Positions 9,655-17,550 of a DNA stretch of 64,000 nucleotides are shown one piece after another. This DNA is from Paeniglutamicibacter sp. Y32M11 (GTDB taxonomy: Bacteria > Actinomycetota > Actinomycetes > Actinomycetales > Micrococcaceae). Position numbers and translations under genes: made by a program. The stretch covers positions 3,410,001 through 3,474,000 of the forward strand of contig NZ_CP079107.1 of assembly GCF_019285735.1 (NCBI RefSeq). Direction: 5' to 3'. The notes beneath the pieces were generated by a model, which saw nothing but the letters and a program-made list of their open reading frames with translations, was not told the origin of the DNA and searched no databases. The number at the start of each line of letters is the position of its first letter. Position 1 is the first letter of the stretch.

Positions 9655-10707
9655 ATGACTTCTCAAACCATTGTGGCGATTGCTGTCCCGCTCGAGGCCG
9701 AGCTCGTTGAGCGGATCCGAGCGGTGGACCCTGCGGTCACGGTTCTCTACGAACCCGAGCTCCTGCCACCGGAGCGTTTCCCGGCCGATCATGCGGGCGA
9801 TCCAGCCTTCAAACGAACCGCTGATCAGGAAGAACGCTACTGGGCGATGCTCAAGGCGGCCGATGTGCTTTATGGGTTCCCGAACGAAAGTCCCGACGGC
9901 TTGGCTCGCATCGCGCGAGAAAATCCTCGCTTGCGTTGGGTGCATGCCATGGCGGCCGGGGCCGGCGGAGCGGTCAGGGCTTCCGGACTAGACCAGCAGA
10001 CCCTGCAAAAGTTCAAGATCACGACATCTGCCGGCGTCCACGCCCTTCCACTGGCCGAGTTTGCTGCGCTAGGTGTGCTTAACGGTCTCAAACGCACTCC
10101 CGAACTGGCCCGGGACCAGGCCGCCAAGGTATGGCCGCAGCTGCGTACACCCACCCGACTGGCCAACGGCTCCACTCTCGTGGTGACCGGGCTCGGAGAG
10201 ATCGGCCTTGAAACGGCCCGCATCGCCCGCGCCTTGGGCATGAAGGTCAGTGGCACCAAACGCACCGTCGAACCCATCGAGGGCATCGAAAAGGTCACCG
10301 ACAACGCAGGGCTGACAACCCTGTTAGCTACGGCGGACGCCGTGGTGAACACGTTGCCCGGCACTCCATTCACGGAAAAGCTCTTTAATAGGGAGGTTTT
10401 CGCCGCGATGAAGCCCGGCACCGTTTTTGTTAACGTTGGCCGCGGAACGGTGGTGGACGAGCAGGCCCTGCTGGAGGCACTGGAGAATGGACAGGTCTCC
10501 TACGCCTGCCTCGACGTTTTCGCCGTGGAACCGCTTCCACAGGACAGCCCGTTGTGGAACCACCCCCGGGTTATGGTGTCCCCACACACCTCGGCGCTCA
10601 GTGAGGCCGAAAACCGCCTGATCGCCGAGCGATTCTGCGCCAACCTACGAACGGTTCTCGACGGAGGCAACCCTCCGCATCTGGTAGACACCGTTCACTT
10701 CTACTAA
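9655..10707 (+). CDS. D-2-hydroxyacid dehydrogenase
   Basis: The 350-residue protein has the Rossmann motif VVTGLGEIGLETARIARALG (about residues 178-197). It also has the catalytic Arg in NVGRGTVVDEQALLEAL, the Glu in DVFAVEPLPQD and the His in VSPHTSALSEAE. These are the NAD(P)-binding and R-E-H catalytic features of the D-isomer-specific 2-hydroxyacid dehydrogenases, which interconvert 2-hydroxy and 2-oxo acids. The substrate is not readable. The ATG at 9655 is preferred over a GTG at 9646. It is the first intact gene of a plus-strand cluster with an HpaG-like hydrolase, an IclR regulator, a carrier and another dehydrogenase. Confidence 0.88.
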   Translation: MTSQTIVAIAVPLEAELVERIRAVDPAVTVLYEPELLPPERFPADHAGDPAFKRTADQEERYWAMLKAADVLYGFPNESPDGLARIARENPRLRWVHAMAAGAGGAVRASGLDQQTLQKFKITTSAGVHALPLAEFAALGVLNGLKRTPELARDQAAKVWPQLRTPTRLANGSTLVVTGLGEIGLETARIARALGMKVSGTKRTVEPIEGIEKVTDNAGLTTLLATADAVVNTLPGTPFTEKLFNREVFAAMKPGTVFVNVGRGTVVDEQALLEALENGQVSYACLDVFAVEPLPQDSPLWNHPRVMVSPHTSALSEAENRLIAERFCANLRTVLDGGNPPHLVDTVHFY

Positions 10708-10818
10708 GACCAGACGTTATAGTTGCACGCCGGTTCCCAAAGGGAATCGACGTCCTGCTTCTGCCCTGCGCAAGCCTTCATGACACCACCACAAGCCTCA
10801 GACAATCAGGAGAATCCG

Positions 10819-11556
10819 ATGCGAATCGCCAGAATTAACACTGCCTCCGGCCCACAATTTGCCGTTGCACGCGACGGCGATTGGCACCATATCGCCAACC
10901 CCTTTGCACAGCCGCTCACATACACCGGGGAGAGCACGGCGCAGGAGGGAGCCACCCTTCTCGCTCCCATCCGCCCCGCGGTGGTAGTGGGCATCGGGCA
11001 CAACCTGACAAACAACGATCATCCGCTGCCCATCCAGGCCTGGCACAAATCCGTTCACACCGTGGCCGGTCCCGAGGATCAGATCGTTGCCGCGCGCGCT
11101 CGCGGAGCCGTCTACATCGAAGGTGAGCTCGCCGTCATCATCGGGAAAAGCGCAGCCGGGCTCACCGCCGAAAACGCGCTCGAGCACGTCCTGGGCTACA
11201 CCTGCGTCAACGACGTCACCAACGTGGACCAAAACCGGGTCGACGAACGCAATTTCCAGGGCAAGTCGGGCGTCAACTACACACCACTGGGTCCGTGGAT
11301 CGAGACTGACATTGCCGACCCGGAACACACCAGCATCGACGTACACGTCAACGACGAGCTTCGCGCCAGTTCCGGGACCTTTAATCTGCCCTCCTCGGTC
11401 GTTGATTGCCTGATCTATGTCACCTCCTGGCTCCAGCTAGAACCGGGAGATGTAATCATGACCGGCTCACCGAACACAGCTGCCGAGGTGCTGCCCGGTG
11501 ATCGGGTCAGCATCACGCTCGGCGGCATTGGAACCCTGAGCAACACGGTGTCGTAG
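10819..11556 (+). CDS. Fumarylacetoacetate hydrolase-family protein (HpaG-like)
   Basis: The 245-residue protein has the FAH metal-site segment YIEGELAVIIGK and the downstream LGYTCVNDVTNVDQ. It also has a TPLGPWIE segment after an insertion, an arrangement that resembles HpaG isomerase/decarboxylases of homoprotocatechuate meta-cleavage more than acylpyruvases. The C-terminal LEPGDVIMTGSPNTA and GDRVSITLGGIGTL are typical of the family. The ATG at 10819 has AGGAG 8 nt before it. It probably acts on a ring-cleavage product or 2-oxo diacid. It lies about 110 bp after the dehydrogenase, plausibly in the same transcript. Confidence 0.85.
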   Translation: MRIARINTASGPQFAVARDGDWHHIANPFAQPLTYTGESTAQEGATLLAPIRPAVVVGIGHNLTNNDHPLPIQAWHKSVHTVAGPEDQIVAARARGAVYIEGELAVIIGKSAAGLTAENALEHVLGYTCVNDVTNVDQNRVDERNFQGKSGVNYTPLGPWIETDIADPEHTSIDVHVNDELRASSGTFNLPSSVVDCLIYVTSWLQLEPGDVIMTGSPNTAAEVLPGDRVSITLGGIGTLSNTVS

Positions 11557-11648
11557 TGACATCGCACCGCGTCCACTCCTCTTTGACGATGCGCCGGACG
11601 CGGTGCTCCCGCCGCAAGATTAAACACCCCGCACGACCCTCTAGGATT

Positions 11649-11676
11649 GCTGTTGTTCACTCCAGTGAACAACAGC
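11649..11676 (+). promoter_or_regulatory. Operator palindrome in front of the IclR gene
   Basis: GCTGTTGTTCAC and GTGAACAACAGC are perfect 12-bp inverted arms around TCCA, ending 32 bp upstream of the IclR start codon. The placement suggests autoregulation. The TTGTTCA half matches the sites at 2097-2131 and 9615-9625. Confidence 0.65.
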
Positions 11677-11708
11677 GCATTTTAGCGACCGCGACCCGAA
11701 GGAGAATC

Positions 11709-12506
11709 ATGGCCGATTCCCGAAACCCTGGACCATCCGACAGCTCAGGAGCCGCGTCTCCGGCACCGGCGGTCACCAGGGCGGCAGCGGTTCTGAACGC
11801 GCTGGCCGACTCCGCGACGGGCAAGCTGACGCTCAGTGATCTGGCGCGCGAGGTGGGCATTCCAAAATCGTCTGCCTCAAATGTCTTGCTGGCGCTCGAA
11901 GACGCTCGGCTGATTCACCGACAAGGTGCCGAGTTTACGCTCGGACGCAAACTGGTGGAGCTTGGCGCCGCCTATCTGGGCCGGCTGGATGAGGTCCAAG
12001 AGTTCTACCGCTTCTGCGAACAAGCCCCGGTACTTTCGGGCGAGACCGTACGCATTGCGATGCTCGACGGTACCAATGTCATTTACCTCGCGCGCTACGA
12101 GGGACATCCCGCCGTCCGCCTGACCTCCAACATCGGGGACAAGATGCCCGTCTCGCTGTGCGCGGTGGGCAAGGCACTGACGGCTCGATTGCACGAGCAT
12201 GACGTGGACGAACTCTTCCCCGACGCCGAGAAATTGCCGGTCCTCACGCCGAAGTCACTACGCACCGGTGCCGAGTTCAAGGAACAATTGCGGGTCATCC
12301 GCGAACAGGGCTACGCCTTCGAAGACGAGGAATCAACCCTCGGGGTGGTCTGCCTTGCCGTGGCCGTTCCGACCCGCGGAGCTCACGGACCCAGTCTCGG
12401 CCTTTCGGTGACGGCGCTAAAGGCCACATACACCGCCGAGCAGGGCGCTCAGATGGTTAAGGAGCTTCAGCAACTGGCCCGTTCACTTGGCAACCCCATG
12501 GGCTAA
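11709..12506 (+). CDS. IclR-family transcriptional regulator
   Basis: The 265-residue protein has an N-terminal winged helix-turn-helix (SDLAREVGIPKSSASNVLLA, about residues 43-62) and the IclR effector domain, including LCAVGKALTARLHEHDVDEL. The ATG at 11709 is chosen over an upstream start at 11556 because GAAGGAG precedes it and because the upstream extension would run through the operator palindrome. IclR proteins in catabolic clusters usually respond to the pathway substrate. Its position between the FAH hydrolase and the carrier suggests that it controls this cluster. Confidence 0.9.
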   Translation: MADSRNPGPSDSSGAASPAPAVTRAAAVLNALADSATGKLTLSDLAREVGIPKSSASNVLLALEDARLIHRQGAEFTLGRKLVELGAAYLGRLDEVQEFYRFCEQAPVLSGETVRIAMLDGTNVIYLARYEGHPAVRLTSNIGDKMPVSLCAVGKALTARLHEHDVDELFPDAEKLPVLTPKSLRTGAEFKEQLRVIREQGYAFEDEESTLGVVCLAVAVPTRGAHGPSLGLSVTALKATYTAEQGAQMVKELQQLARSLGNPMG

Positions 12507-12559
12507 GCGGCTCATAAAGGCTTCTTCCGTCACAGAAAAATCACCCCTTGCCCATCGTT

Positions 12560-12584
12560 CAATATGCTGTATTGTGTTCAGCAT
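12560..12584 (+). promoter_or_regulatory. Palindromic promoter region of the MHS-family carrier
   Basis: CAATA-TGCTG-TATTG (12560-12574) overlaps ATGCTG-N9-CAGCAT (12564-12584). A -35-like TTCAAT and a -10-like CATAGT at 18-bp spacing can be read through it. The GTTCA halves resemble those of the other sites in this cluster, but the match is partial. Confidence 0.4.
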
Positions 12585-12659
12585 AGTGATCGGCGCAACA
12601 GGTGCCGCGGCTATCCCACCAGACCAAAGACGGTCTGGAGTGCGCTTAAGGGAGTTCCT

Positions 12660-14009
12660 GTGACAACTCGTACGAAACCATCGCAGACCGATGCTGATAG
12701 CACCGTCGTCGATCCTGACCAGCTTCGCCGGGCAACTCTTGCCAGCTCCGTCGGCTCGGCCCTCGAGTACTACGATTTCTACATTTACGGCCTAGCATCG
12801 GCCCTGATCTTCGGGCCGCTGTTCTTTGCTCCCTTGGGTGAAAGCGGAGCGGTCATCGCCTCCTTCGCCACCTACGGCGTCGGATTCGCCGCTCGTCCTT
12901 TCGGCGGCATCGTGTTCGGCTACATCGGAGATCGCTTCGGTCGAAAAATGGTGTTGATCCTGACCATCGGTCTGATGGGTGTGGCCAGCTTCGCCATCGG
13001 ACTACTTCCCACCTTCGAACAAGCGGGAATGCTGGGAGCCGGCCTGCTGGTCACCCTGCGCATCCTGCAGGGACTGGGTGCCGGTGCCGAACAAGCGGGT
13101 GCGACAACACTCATCTCCGAGGTCGCACCGCGCCGCCGCCGCGGCTTCTTTGCCTCGTTGCCGTTTGTGGGAATCCAGGCCGGCACGCTGCTCGGTGCCG
13201 GCACCTTCGCCCTGATCGCCCTGGCGGACCGCGAGGTCCTGCTCGGATGGCTGTGGCGAGTTCCGTTCCTGGCCAGCATTGTTCTGATTTTCGTCGCGAT
13301 CTTTATCCGACTGCGCCTCAAAGAGACCCCCGTCTATCAGGAACTTGAAAAGCACAAGGCCGTAGTGAAGAACCCGGTGTCTCAAATCTGGCGTCATTCC
13401 AAGAAGAACGTCCTCATCGGCATCGGCCTACGCATGGGCGAAAACGGTAACTCCTCGATCTACTCGGCACTCATGGTTTCCTTCCTGACTCTGCCGGCCG
13501 GCGTCTTCCCGGGTGACAAATTCATCGGCCCCACGGGACTGCTGATCGCCGCCGGTTTTGCCGCCATCATGGTGGTCACCTTTGGCGCTCTCTCCGACAG
13601 GTTCGGTCGGGTCCCGGTCTACCGTTATGGTGCGCTCTTCCAGGCCGTAATCGCGCTTCCGGCGTTCTATCTAGTCACGCTCGGCAACGTCACCCTGGTC
13701 TGGGTGGTCATGGTGGTTGGCATTGGCCTGGGCGTCCAGTCCATGCTCGGCCCGCAGTGCGCATTGCTGCCCGAACTCTTCGGTTCCCAACACCGCTTTA
13801 CCGGTGTTGCGCTGAGTCGTGAACTTTCTGCGGTTCTCGCTGGCGGCTTCGCCCCGATGATCGGCGTGGCATTACTGGCAGCGACCAACCACTCCTGGTT
13901 GGTTCCGGCGTTGTACTCCTTGGTGCTGGCCTCAATTTCCTTCATCACCACCTTTTACACTCCGGAAACCGTGGGTCGCGATTTGCTCCTCGTCGAGGAC
14001 GCAGCCTAA
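12660..14009 (+). CDS. MFS metabolite:H+ symporter (MHS family)
   Basis: The 449-residue protein has the MHS-family opening GSALEYYDFYIYGLASAL in helix 1 and GYIGDRFGRK between helices 2 and 3. A second such loop (GALSDRFGRVPVYR) and a C-terminal charged tail follow. MHS carriers import dicarboxylates, shikimate, betaine and aromatic or hydroxy acids by proton symport. In this context an organic acid degraded by the neighbouring dehydrogenases and FAH hydrolase is the likely substrate. The start is GTG at 12660 with GGGAG upstream. Its own palindromic promoter separates it from the IclR gene. Confidence 0.87.
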   Translation: MTTRTKPSQTDADSTVVDPDQLRRATLASSVGSALEYYDFYIYGLASALIFGPLFFAPLGESGAVIASFATYGVGFAARPFGGIVFGYIGDRFGRKMVLILTIGLMGVASFAIGLLPTFEQAGMLGAGLLVTLRILQGLGAGAEQAGATTLISEVAPRRRRGFFASLPFVGIQAGTLLGAGTFALIALADREVLLGWLWRVPFLASIVLIFVAIFIRLRLKETPVYQELEKHKAVVKNPVSQIWRHSKKNVLIGIGLRMGENGNSSIYSALMVSFLTLPAGVFPGDKFIGPTGLLIAAGFAAIMVVTFGALSDRFGRVPVYRYGALFQAVIALPAFYLVTLGNVTLVWVVMVVGIGLGVQSMLGPQCALLPELFGSQHRFTGVALSRELSAVLAGGFAPMIGVALLAATNHSWLVPALYSLVLASISFITTFYTPETVGRDLLLVEDAA

Positions 14010-14022
14010 GACCGCGTGCGGC

Positions 14023-14060
14023 ACGTGTGGGGTGGGCCCGGCTGGGTCCACCCCACACGT
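14023..14060 (+). terminator. Strong hairpin after the MHS carrier gene
   Basis: ACGTGTGGGGTGG and CCACCCCACACGT form a perfect 13-bp stem around a 12-nt loop, 14 bp after the carrier's stop codon. No T run follows, so it may attenuate rather than fully stop transcription into the next gene. Confidence 0.55.
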
Positions 14061-14115
14061 ACGACAAAAACGTCTCACCAACTACGGGCCCCGCCCGGGA
14101 ACGGCAAGGTCCGAA

Positions 14116-15063
14116 TTGACGCACGAAAACACCCCTCAAGCTCAGGGAGCTGCGCAGCACACGAGATCTGCCCGGTCTATTGGTTTTGTTGGGCTAGGGC
14201 TCATGGGCGGACCCATGGCCGCAAATCTGCTCGGCTCCGGATACGTGGTCAAGGCGTGGAACCGATCCGCGGCCGCCGTGGATAACTTCGTGGCGCTTGG
14301 TGGTTCCCGGGTCGAATCCGTGGCCGATCTTCGTGACGAAACGGTGATCATCTTTATGCTCCCGGATCTTTCCTTTATCGAAGATGCCTCCGAGGGCTTG
14401 CTGAGCGCTTGGCGGCAGGTGCCACCGGCACCGGGAACTCTTCTGGTGGTGATGAGCAGCGTTTCTCCGGTGGCCGTGAAAGCCTTCGGACGTTTCGTCA
14501 CTCAGGCCAGCGATGGAAACGCCACCGTCGTTGACGCACCGGTCAGTGGGGGCAGCGAAGGAGCACAACGAGCCAACCTCGCCATCATGGTGGGCAGTTC
14601 TCAAGAGGACTTCGCACGGCTCCTGCCGGTCTTTGAGGCCATGGGCACGACCATTCGACGGCTTGGCGAGCTCGGTGCCGGGTCTCTGGCCAAGGCCTGT
14701 AATCAGCTGGTTGTGGGAACCACCACCGCGGCGCTGGCCGAAGCAGCCGAACTAGGAGAACGCTCGGGCCTAGACGTTAATGCCCTCTTCGAGGTTCTCT
14801 CTGGCGGGCTCGCTTCAAGTCGTGTATTGGAGTTTGTGGGACCGCGTTTGGCGGCCAAGGATTATGTACCCACCGGACCGGCCAAATTCATGCACAAAGA
14901 CCTGTCATTTGTTCTTGAGAGCGCCGACGCCAGCGGTGCCGCCGTTCCGATAGCCTCAGCCGGCGTCGAACTTTATGCGGAGCTCATCAGGCAGGGCCTA
15001 GGCGATCTCGACCTAGCAGTGGTGCGGCAGGCGATAGCTAACCTTGGCACCACGGTTGCCTAG
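14116..15063 (+). CDS. 3-hydroxyisobutyrate dehydrogenase-family NAD(P)-dependent reductase
   Basis: The 315-residue protein begins its Rossmann fold with IGFVGLGLMGGPMAANLLGS (about residues 22-41). It then has the substrate motif DAPVSGGSEGAQ, the catalytic Lys in GAGSLAKACNQLVVG, and a C-terminal helical domain with FMHKDLSFVLE. These are the beta-hydroxyacid dehydrogenase signatures. Close family members include tartronate semialdehyde reductase and HIBADH; the exact substrate is uncertain. The TTG at 14116 is the best start, because other in-frame options would begin inside the hairpin. It is the last gene of the plus-strand cluster and is convergent with bioB. Confidence 0.8.
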   Translation: MTHENTPQAQGAAQHTRSARSIGFVGLGLMGGPMAANLLGSGYVVKAWNRSAAAVDNFVALGGSRVESVADLRDETVIIFMLPDLSFIEDASEGLLSAWRQVPPAPGTLLVVMSSVSPVAVKAFGRFVTQASDGNATVVDAPVSGGSEGAQRANLAIMVGSSQEDFARLLPVFEAMGTTIRRLGELGAGSLAKACNQLVVGTTTAALAEAAELGERSGLDVNALFEVLSGGLASSRVLEFVGPRLAAKDYVPTGPAKFMHKDLSFVLESADASGAAVPIASAGVELYAELIRQGLGDLDLAVVRQAIANLGTTVA

Positions 15064-15163
15064 CCGATTTCTCTGGCTCCGGGCACCAGCACTCCGTCGG
15101 AGAAACCACGGGGTGCAGCCGCCTCCAGACTCAGCGCCCCGAGCAGACCCTTGGTTGCCAAAC

Positions 15164-16414
15164 TCATGCGTTGGGAGTTTCCGGCGTGCCAGCTCCGCGG
15201 CGGCGCAGCACAGGCTCACCGTGACCAGCTACCGGGCCACAGCCCTTCGCGCTGCTGCCACATGCACTACCGCAGCCACTGCCGCACCCTGACTCCTTGG
15301 GATGTGCCGGGGATTCATCGGATCGGTGCCGCAAGCGTGCCGCCAGAATCACGGGGTCGATATCCTCCTGACCCAGCACCACGTAGCCAGCATCCGAAAT
15401 CATTTCCAAGTCCCGCCGCGCGTCTTGGCCCTCACTGGTGAGGTAATCGCCAAGGAACAGGGAATTGGCCACAGCCAGTGCCGTGGACTGCAGAGTTCTC
15501 AGGTGTAGTTCACGTCCGGCGGCCATGCGCAGCTCGGTGTCCGGGCATGCCATGCGAACTAAGGCAAGGATGCGCAGGCACGCCATCGGGGTCAGGTTCC
15601 AGGTTCCGGCCAGCGGGGTCCCGTCGAAGGGCATTAGGAAGTTCACCGGGATCGAGTCGGCGCCCAGGTCTCGGAGTGCAAATACCGCCTCCACGAGCTG
15701 TTCTGGGCTTTCGCCCATCCCCACAATGAGCCCGGAGCACGGGGAAAGCCCGGCATCCTTGGCCTGCCCCACGGTGTCCACACGCTCGGCGAAGGTGTGG
15801 GTCGAGCAGATCTCCGGGTAGAGCGACTCGGCGGTGTTCAGGTTGTGGTTGTAGGCATCGACTCCGGCGGCCTTGAGCCGGTCGGCCTGTCCGTCCTTGA
15901 GTATCCCTAAGCAGGCGCAAACTTCAATCTGTGGGTGCTCGTCCTTGAGCTGCTCGACCATTGTGGCCACCCGGTCCACGTCCCGGTTTGTGGGGCCCTT
16001 GCCTGAGGCGACCATGCAGACGCGCGATGCTCCCCCGGCGACTCCCAGCCCCGCTTGACGCACGGCTTCCTCTGATTTCAGCCAGGTATATTTCAGGATC
16101 TCGGCCTTGGATCCCAGTCGCTGGGAGCAGTACGTGCAGTCCTCGGGGCAGAGACCCGATTTCAGGTTAACCAGGTAGTTGACCTTGACGGTGTTGCCGA
16201 AGTGCTTGCGGCGCAACGTTCCGGCCGCAGCGATCAGCGCAAGGGTGGCTTCGTCCGGAGTGCCGAGGACCACGAGTGCCTCTGCAGCCGTGAGACGGTG
16301 CCCAGCGGAGACCCGTGCTGCGAGTTCGGTGGCATCGAGCACCGCTTGCTCCCTGATTCGATCGGTTTCCTGATCGCGGTCAATGGTGTTCGTGTTTGCC
16401 TTGCTCGTGGTCAT
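15164..16414 (-). CDS. bioB: Biotin synthase with Cys-rich C-terminal tail
   Basis: This radical-SAM enzyme (416 residues) inserts sulfur into dethiobiotin. The cluster motif C-P-E-D-C-T-Y-C lies at residues 89-96, preceded by the conserved [11 protein letters not shown]. The conserved Arg/Asn-rich elements ([18 protein letters not shown]) are present. The protein is about 70 residues longer than E. coli BioB: about 40 extra at the N-terminus, and a tail after residue 365 carrying four Cys in [19 protein letters not shown]. The ATG at 16414 is chosen because upstream sequence runs into the operators. No other biotin genes are near. Confidence 0.93.
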   Translation of the reverse strand: MTTSKANTNTIDRDQETDRIREQAVLDATELAARVSAGHRLTAAEALVVLGTPDEATLALIAAAGTLRRKHFGNTVKVNYLVNLKSGLCPEDCTYCSQRLGSKAEILKYTWLKSEEAVRQAGLGVAGGASRVCMVASGKGPTNRDVDRVATMVEQLKDEHPQIEVCACLGILKDGQADRLKAAGVDAYNHNLNTAESLYPEICSTHTFAERVDTVGQAKDAGLSPCSGLIVGMGESPEQLVEAVFALRDLGADSIPVNFLMPFDGTPLAGTWNLTPMACLRILALVRMACPDTELRMAAGRELHLRTLQSTALAVANSLFLGDYLTSEGQDARRDLEMISDAGYVVLGQEDIDPVILAARLRHRSDESPAHPKESGCGSGCGSACGSSAKGCGPVAGHGEPVLRRRGAGTPETPNA

Positions 16415-16468
16415 GGAGATCGATGGCCTTCCGGTGGGGCGCGGTGCCCGGCGCCCCCAAGGAGGAAC

Positions 16469-16526
16469 TGAACACTGTTCAATAGTTTCTGGAATCACCG
16501 TACACCCATTTATTGAACACCGTTCA
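16469..16526 (-). promoter_or_regulatory. Two BioQ-like operators upstream of bioB
   Basis: TGAACACTGTTCA (16469-16481) and TGAACACCGTTCA (16514-16526) both fit T-G-A-A-C-N3-G-T-T-C-A, very close to the 13-bp BioQ operator (TGAAC-N3-GTTAC) described for actinobacterial biotin regulons. They lie 45 bp apart, the nearer one 55 bp before the bioB start. BioQ itself is not in the window. Confidence 0.75.
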
Positions 16527-16606
16527 ATGAATTCTCTGTCGTGACTCCACACCCACCGGCATACATACCGACTAGTTCCGAGGTCGAGCCAAATCCACCG
16601 GGACAA

Positions 16607-16662
16607 AAAGATGCCGCCGTCCCACACCCCTCTACTTGAGGTGTGGGACGGCGGCATCTTTG
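16607..16662 (-). terminator. Rho-independent terminator of the Rieske ferredoxin gene
   Basis: Perfect 22-bp arms (16608-16629 and 16641-16662, core GATGCCGCCGTCCCACACC) enclose an 11-nt loop. On the minus strand they are followed by TTTTTG. The hairpin begins 22 bp after the Rieske stop codon and insulates it from bioB. Confidence 0.9.
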
Positions 16663-16683
16663 CACCGCGAAGCGGAGACGCTT

Positions 16684-17022
16684 CTAGATGGCCGGAGTCT
16701 CGGGGTACAGCAGCAGTTCCCCGTCCTTGACCTCAATCTTGTGGGTGCGCGCAGCCAATGTGGCAGGCAGGCAGAGTACCTCGCCGGACTTCAGGCAGAA
16801 CTTGGCGGCGTGAACCGGGCATTCGACCTCCGTGCCTTCGATCCAACCGTCCGCCAGCGAAGCCGTCTCGTGAGTGCACTCGTCATTGATGGCGTAGAAG
16901 TTGCCGTCCTCGGCGTGAAATACCGCAATGTCGTCCTTCGTCCCGTTCTCCTCGGACGGAATGACGATGGCTTCGCCTTCGTCGATGCTGTCGACGGAAC
17001 CGATGTTGATTGCCTCGCTCAT
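16684..17022 (-). CDS. Rieske-type [2Fe-2S] ferredoxin
   Basis: The 112-residue protein has the two Rieske boxes C49-T-H51 and C68-P-V-H71, separated by 16 residues. This length and spacing are typical of the soluble ferredoxins of aromatic-ring dioxygenases or of the small NirD/BedB-like proteins. The ATG at 17022 has GGAGG 7 nt upstream, so a longer upstream start is rejected. It is monocistronic, with a strong terminator. The BphA4-like reductase at 7803-9014 could be its redox partner, but no oxygenase gene is adjacent, so its physiological partner is unknown. Confidence 0.88.
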   Translation of the reverse strand: MSEAINIGSVDSIDEGEAIVIPSEENGTKDDIAVFHAEDGNFYAINDECTHETASLADGWIEGTEVECPVHAAKFCLKSGEVLCLPATLAARTHKIEVKDGELLLYPETPAI

Positions 17023-17550
17023 GAGGGTGCCTCCTGGGGGTTTCACCGCCACAACGCCATGGGCATTGGAGCTGAAAGATGAGAATCGTATGTTTCTATC
17101 ATCGCGTGCTTTCGACTCCGGACCCAACCGACCGGCCTTCAGAGACCAGCCCGGTTCTTGGCCCATCCGCTAATACAACGCAGCAGAGCCCATAAAGATG
17201 ATCAATTAGCGAACGAATACTATTTACAAATCTGAGTATTCGGCTGTCGCTGATGAGCCGCAGATCACTAACAAATCGACCACATATTGATTTTCTACCT
17301 GTCGTGAATATCGCGAAGCTTCAACCGCCATTCTGATGCGAATTTGCGGGACTCAATGAGCCAAGAGAGTACCCAAAAAGGGCGGACGGACATCCAAAAA
17401 TTGGCGTGTTCCCGCGCGGAGATGTTAGCGTGGAGGGCTTAGCTCTCATCTGTTTGCACGAGGCCTGCCAGCCAAATGCAACGGCAAAGTGAAAAGAATG
17501 AAAAAATCGTATTGTCGGATATCCCGCGCAATACGTGGATGGAATGACGC
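17023..17550. other. Intergenic region between the divergent Rieske and proV-like genes
   Basis: 528 bp with no credible coding frame and locally lower GC than the flanks. It must hold both promoters. The only clear structure is the CGAATACT/AGTATTCG palindrome at 17214-17242. Confidence 0.6.
17214..17242 (+). promoter_or_regulatory. Palindrome upstream of the ProVWX-type operon
   Basis: CGAATACT (17214-17221) and AGTATTCG (17235-17242) are perfect 8-bp inverted arms around a 13-nt AT-rich spacer, about 310 bp before the first gene of the betaine operon. It could be an operator; the regulator is unknown. Confidence 0.35.
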
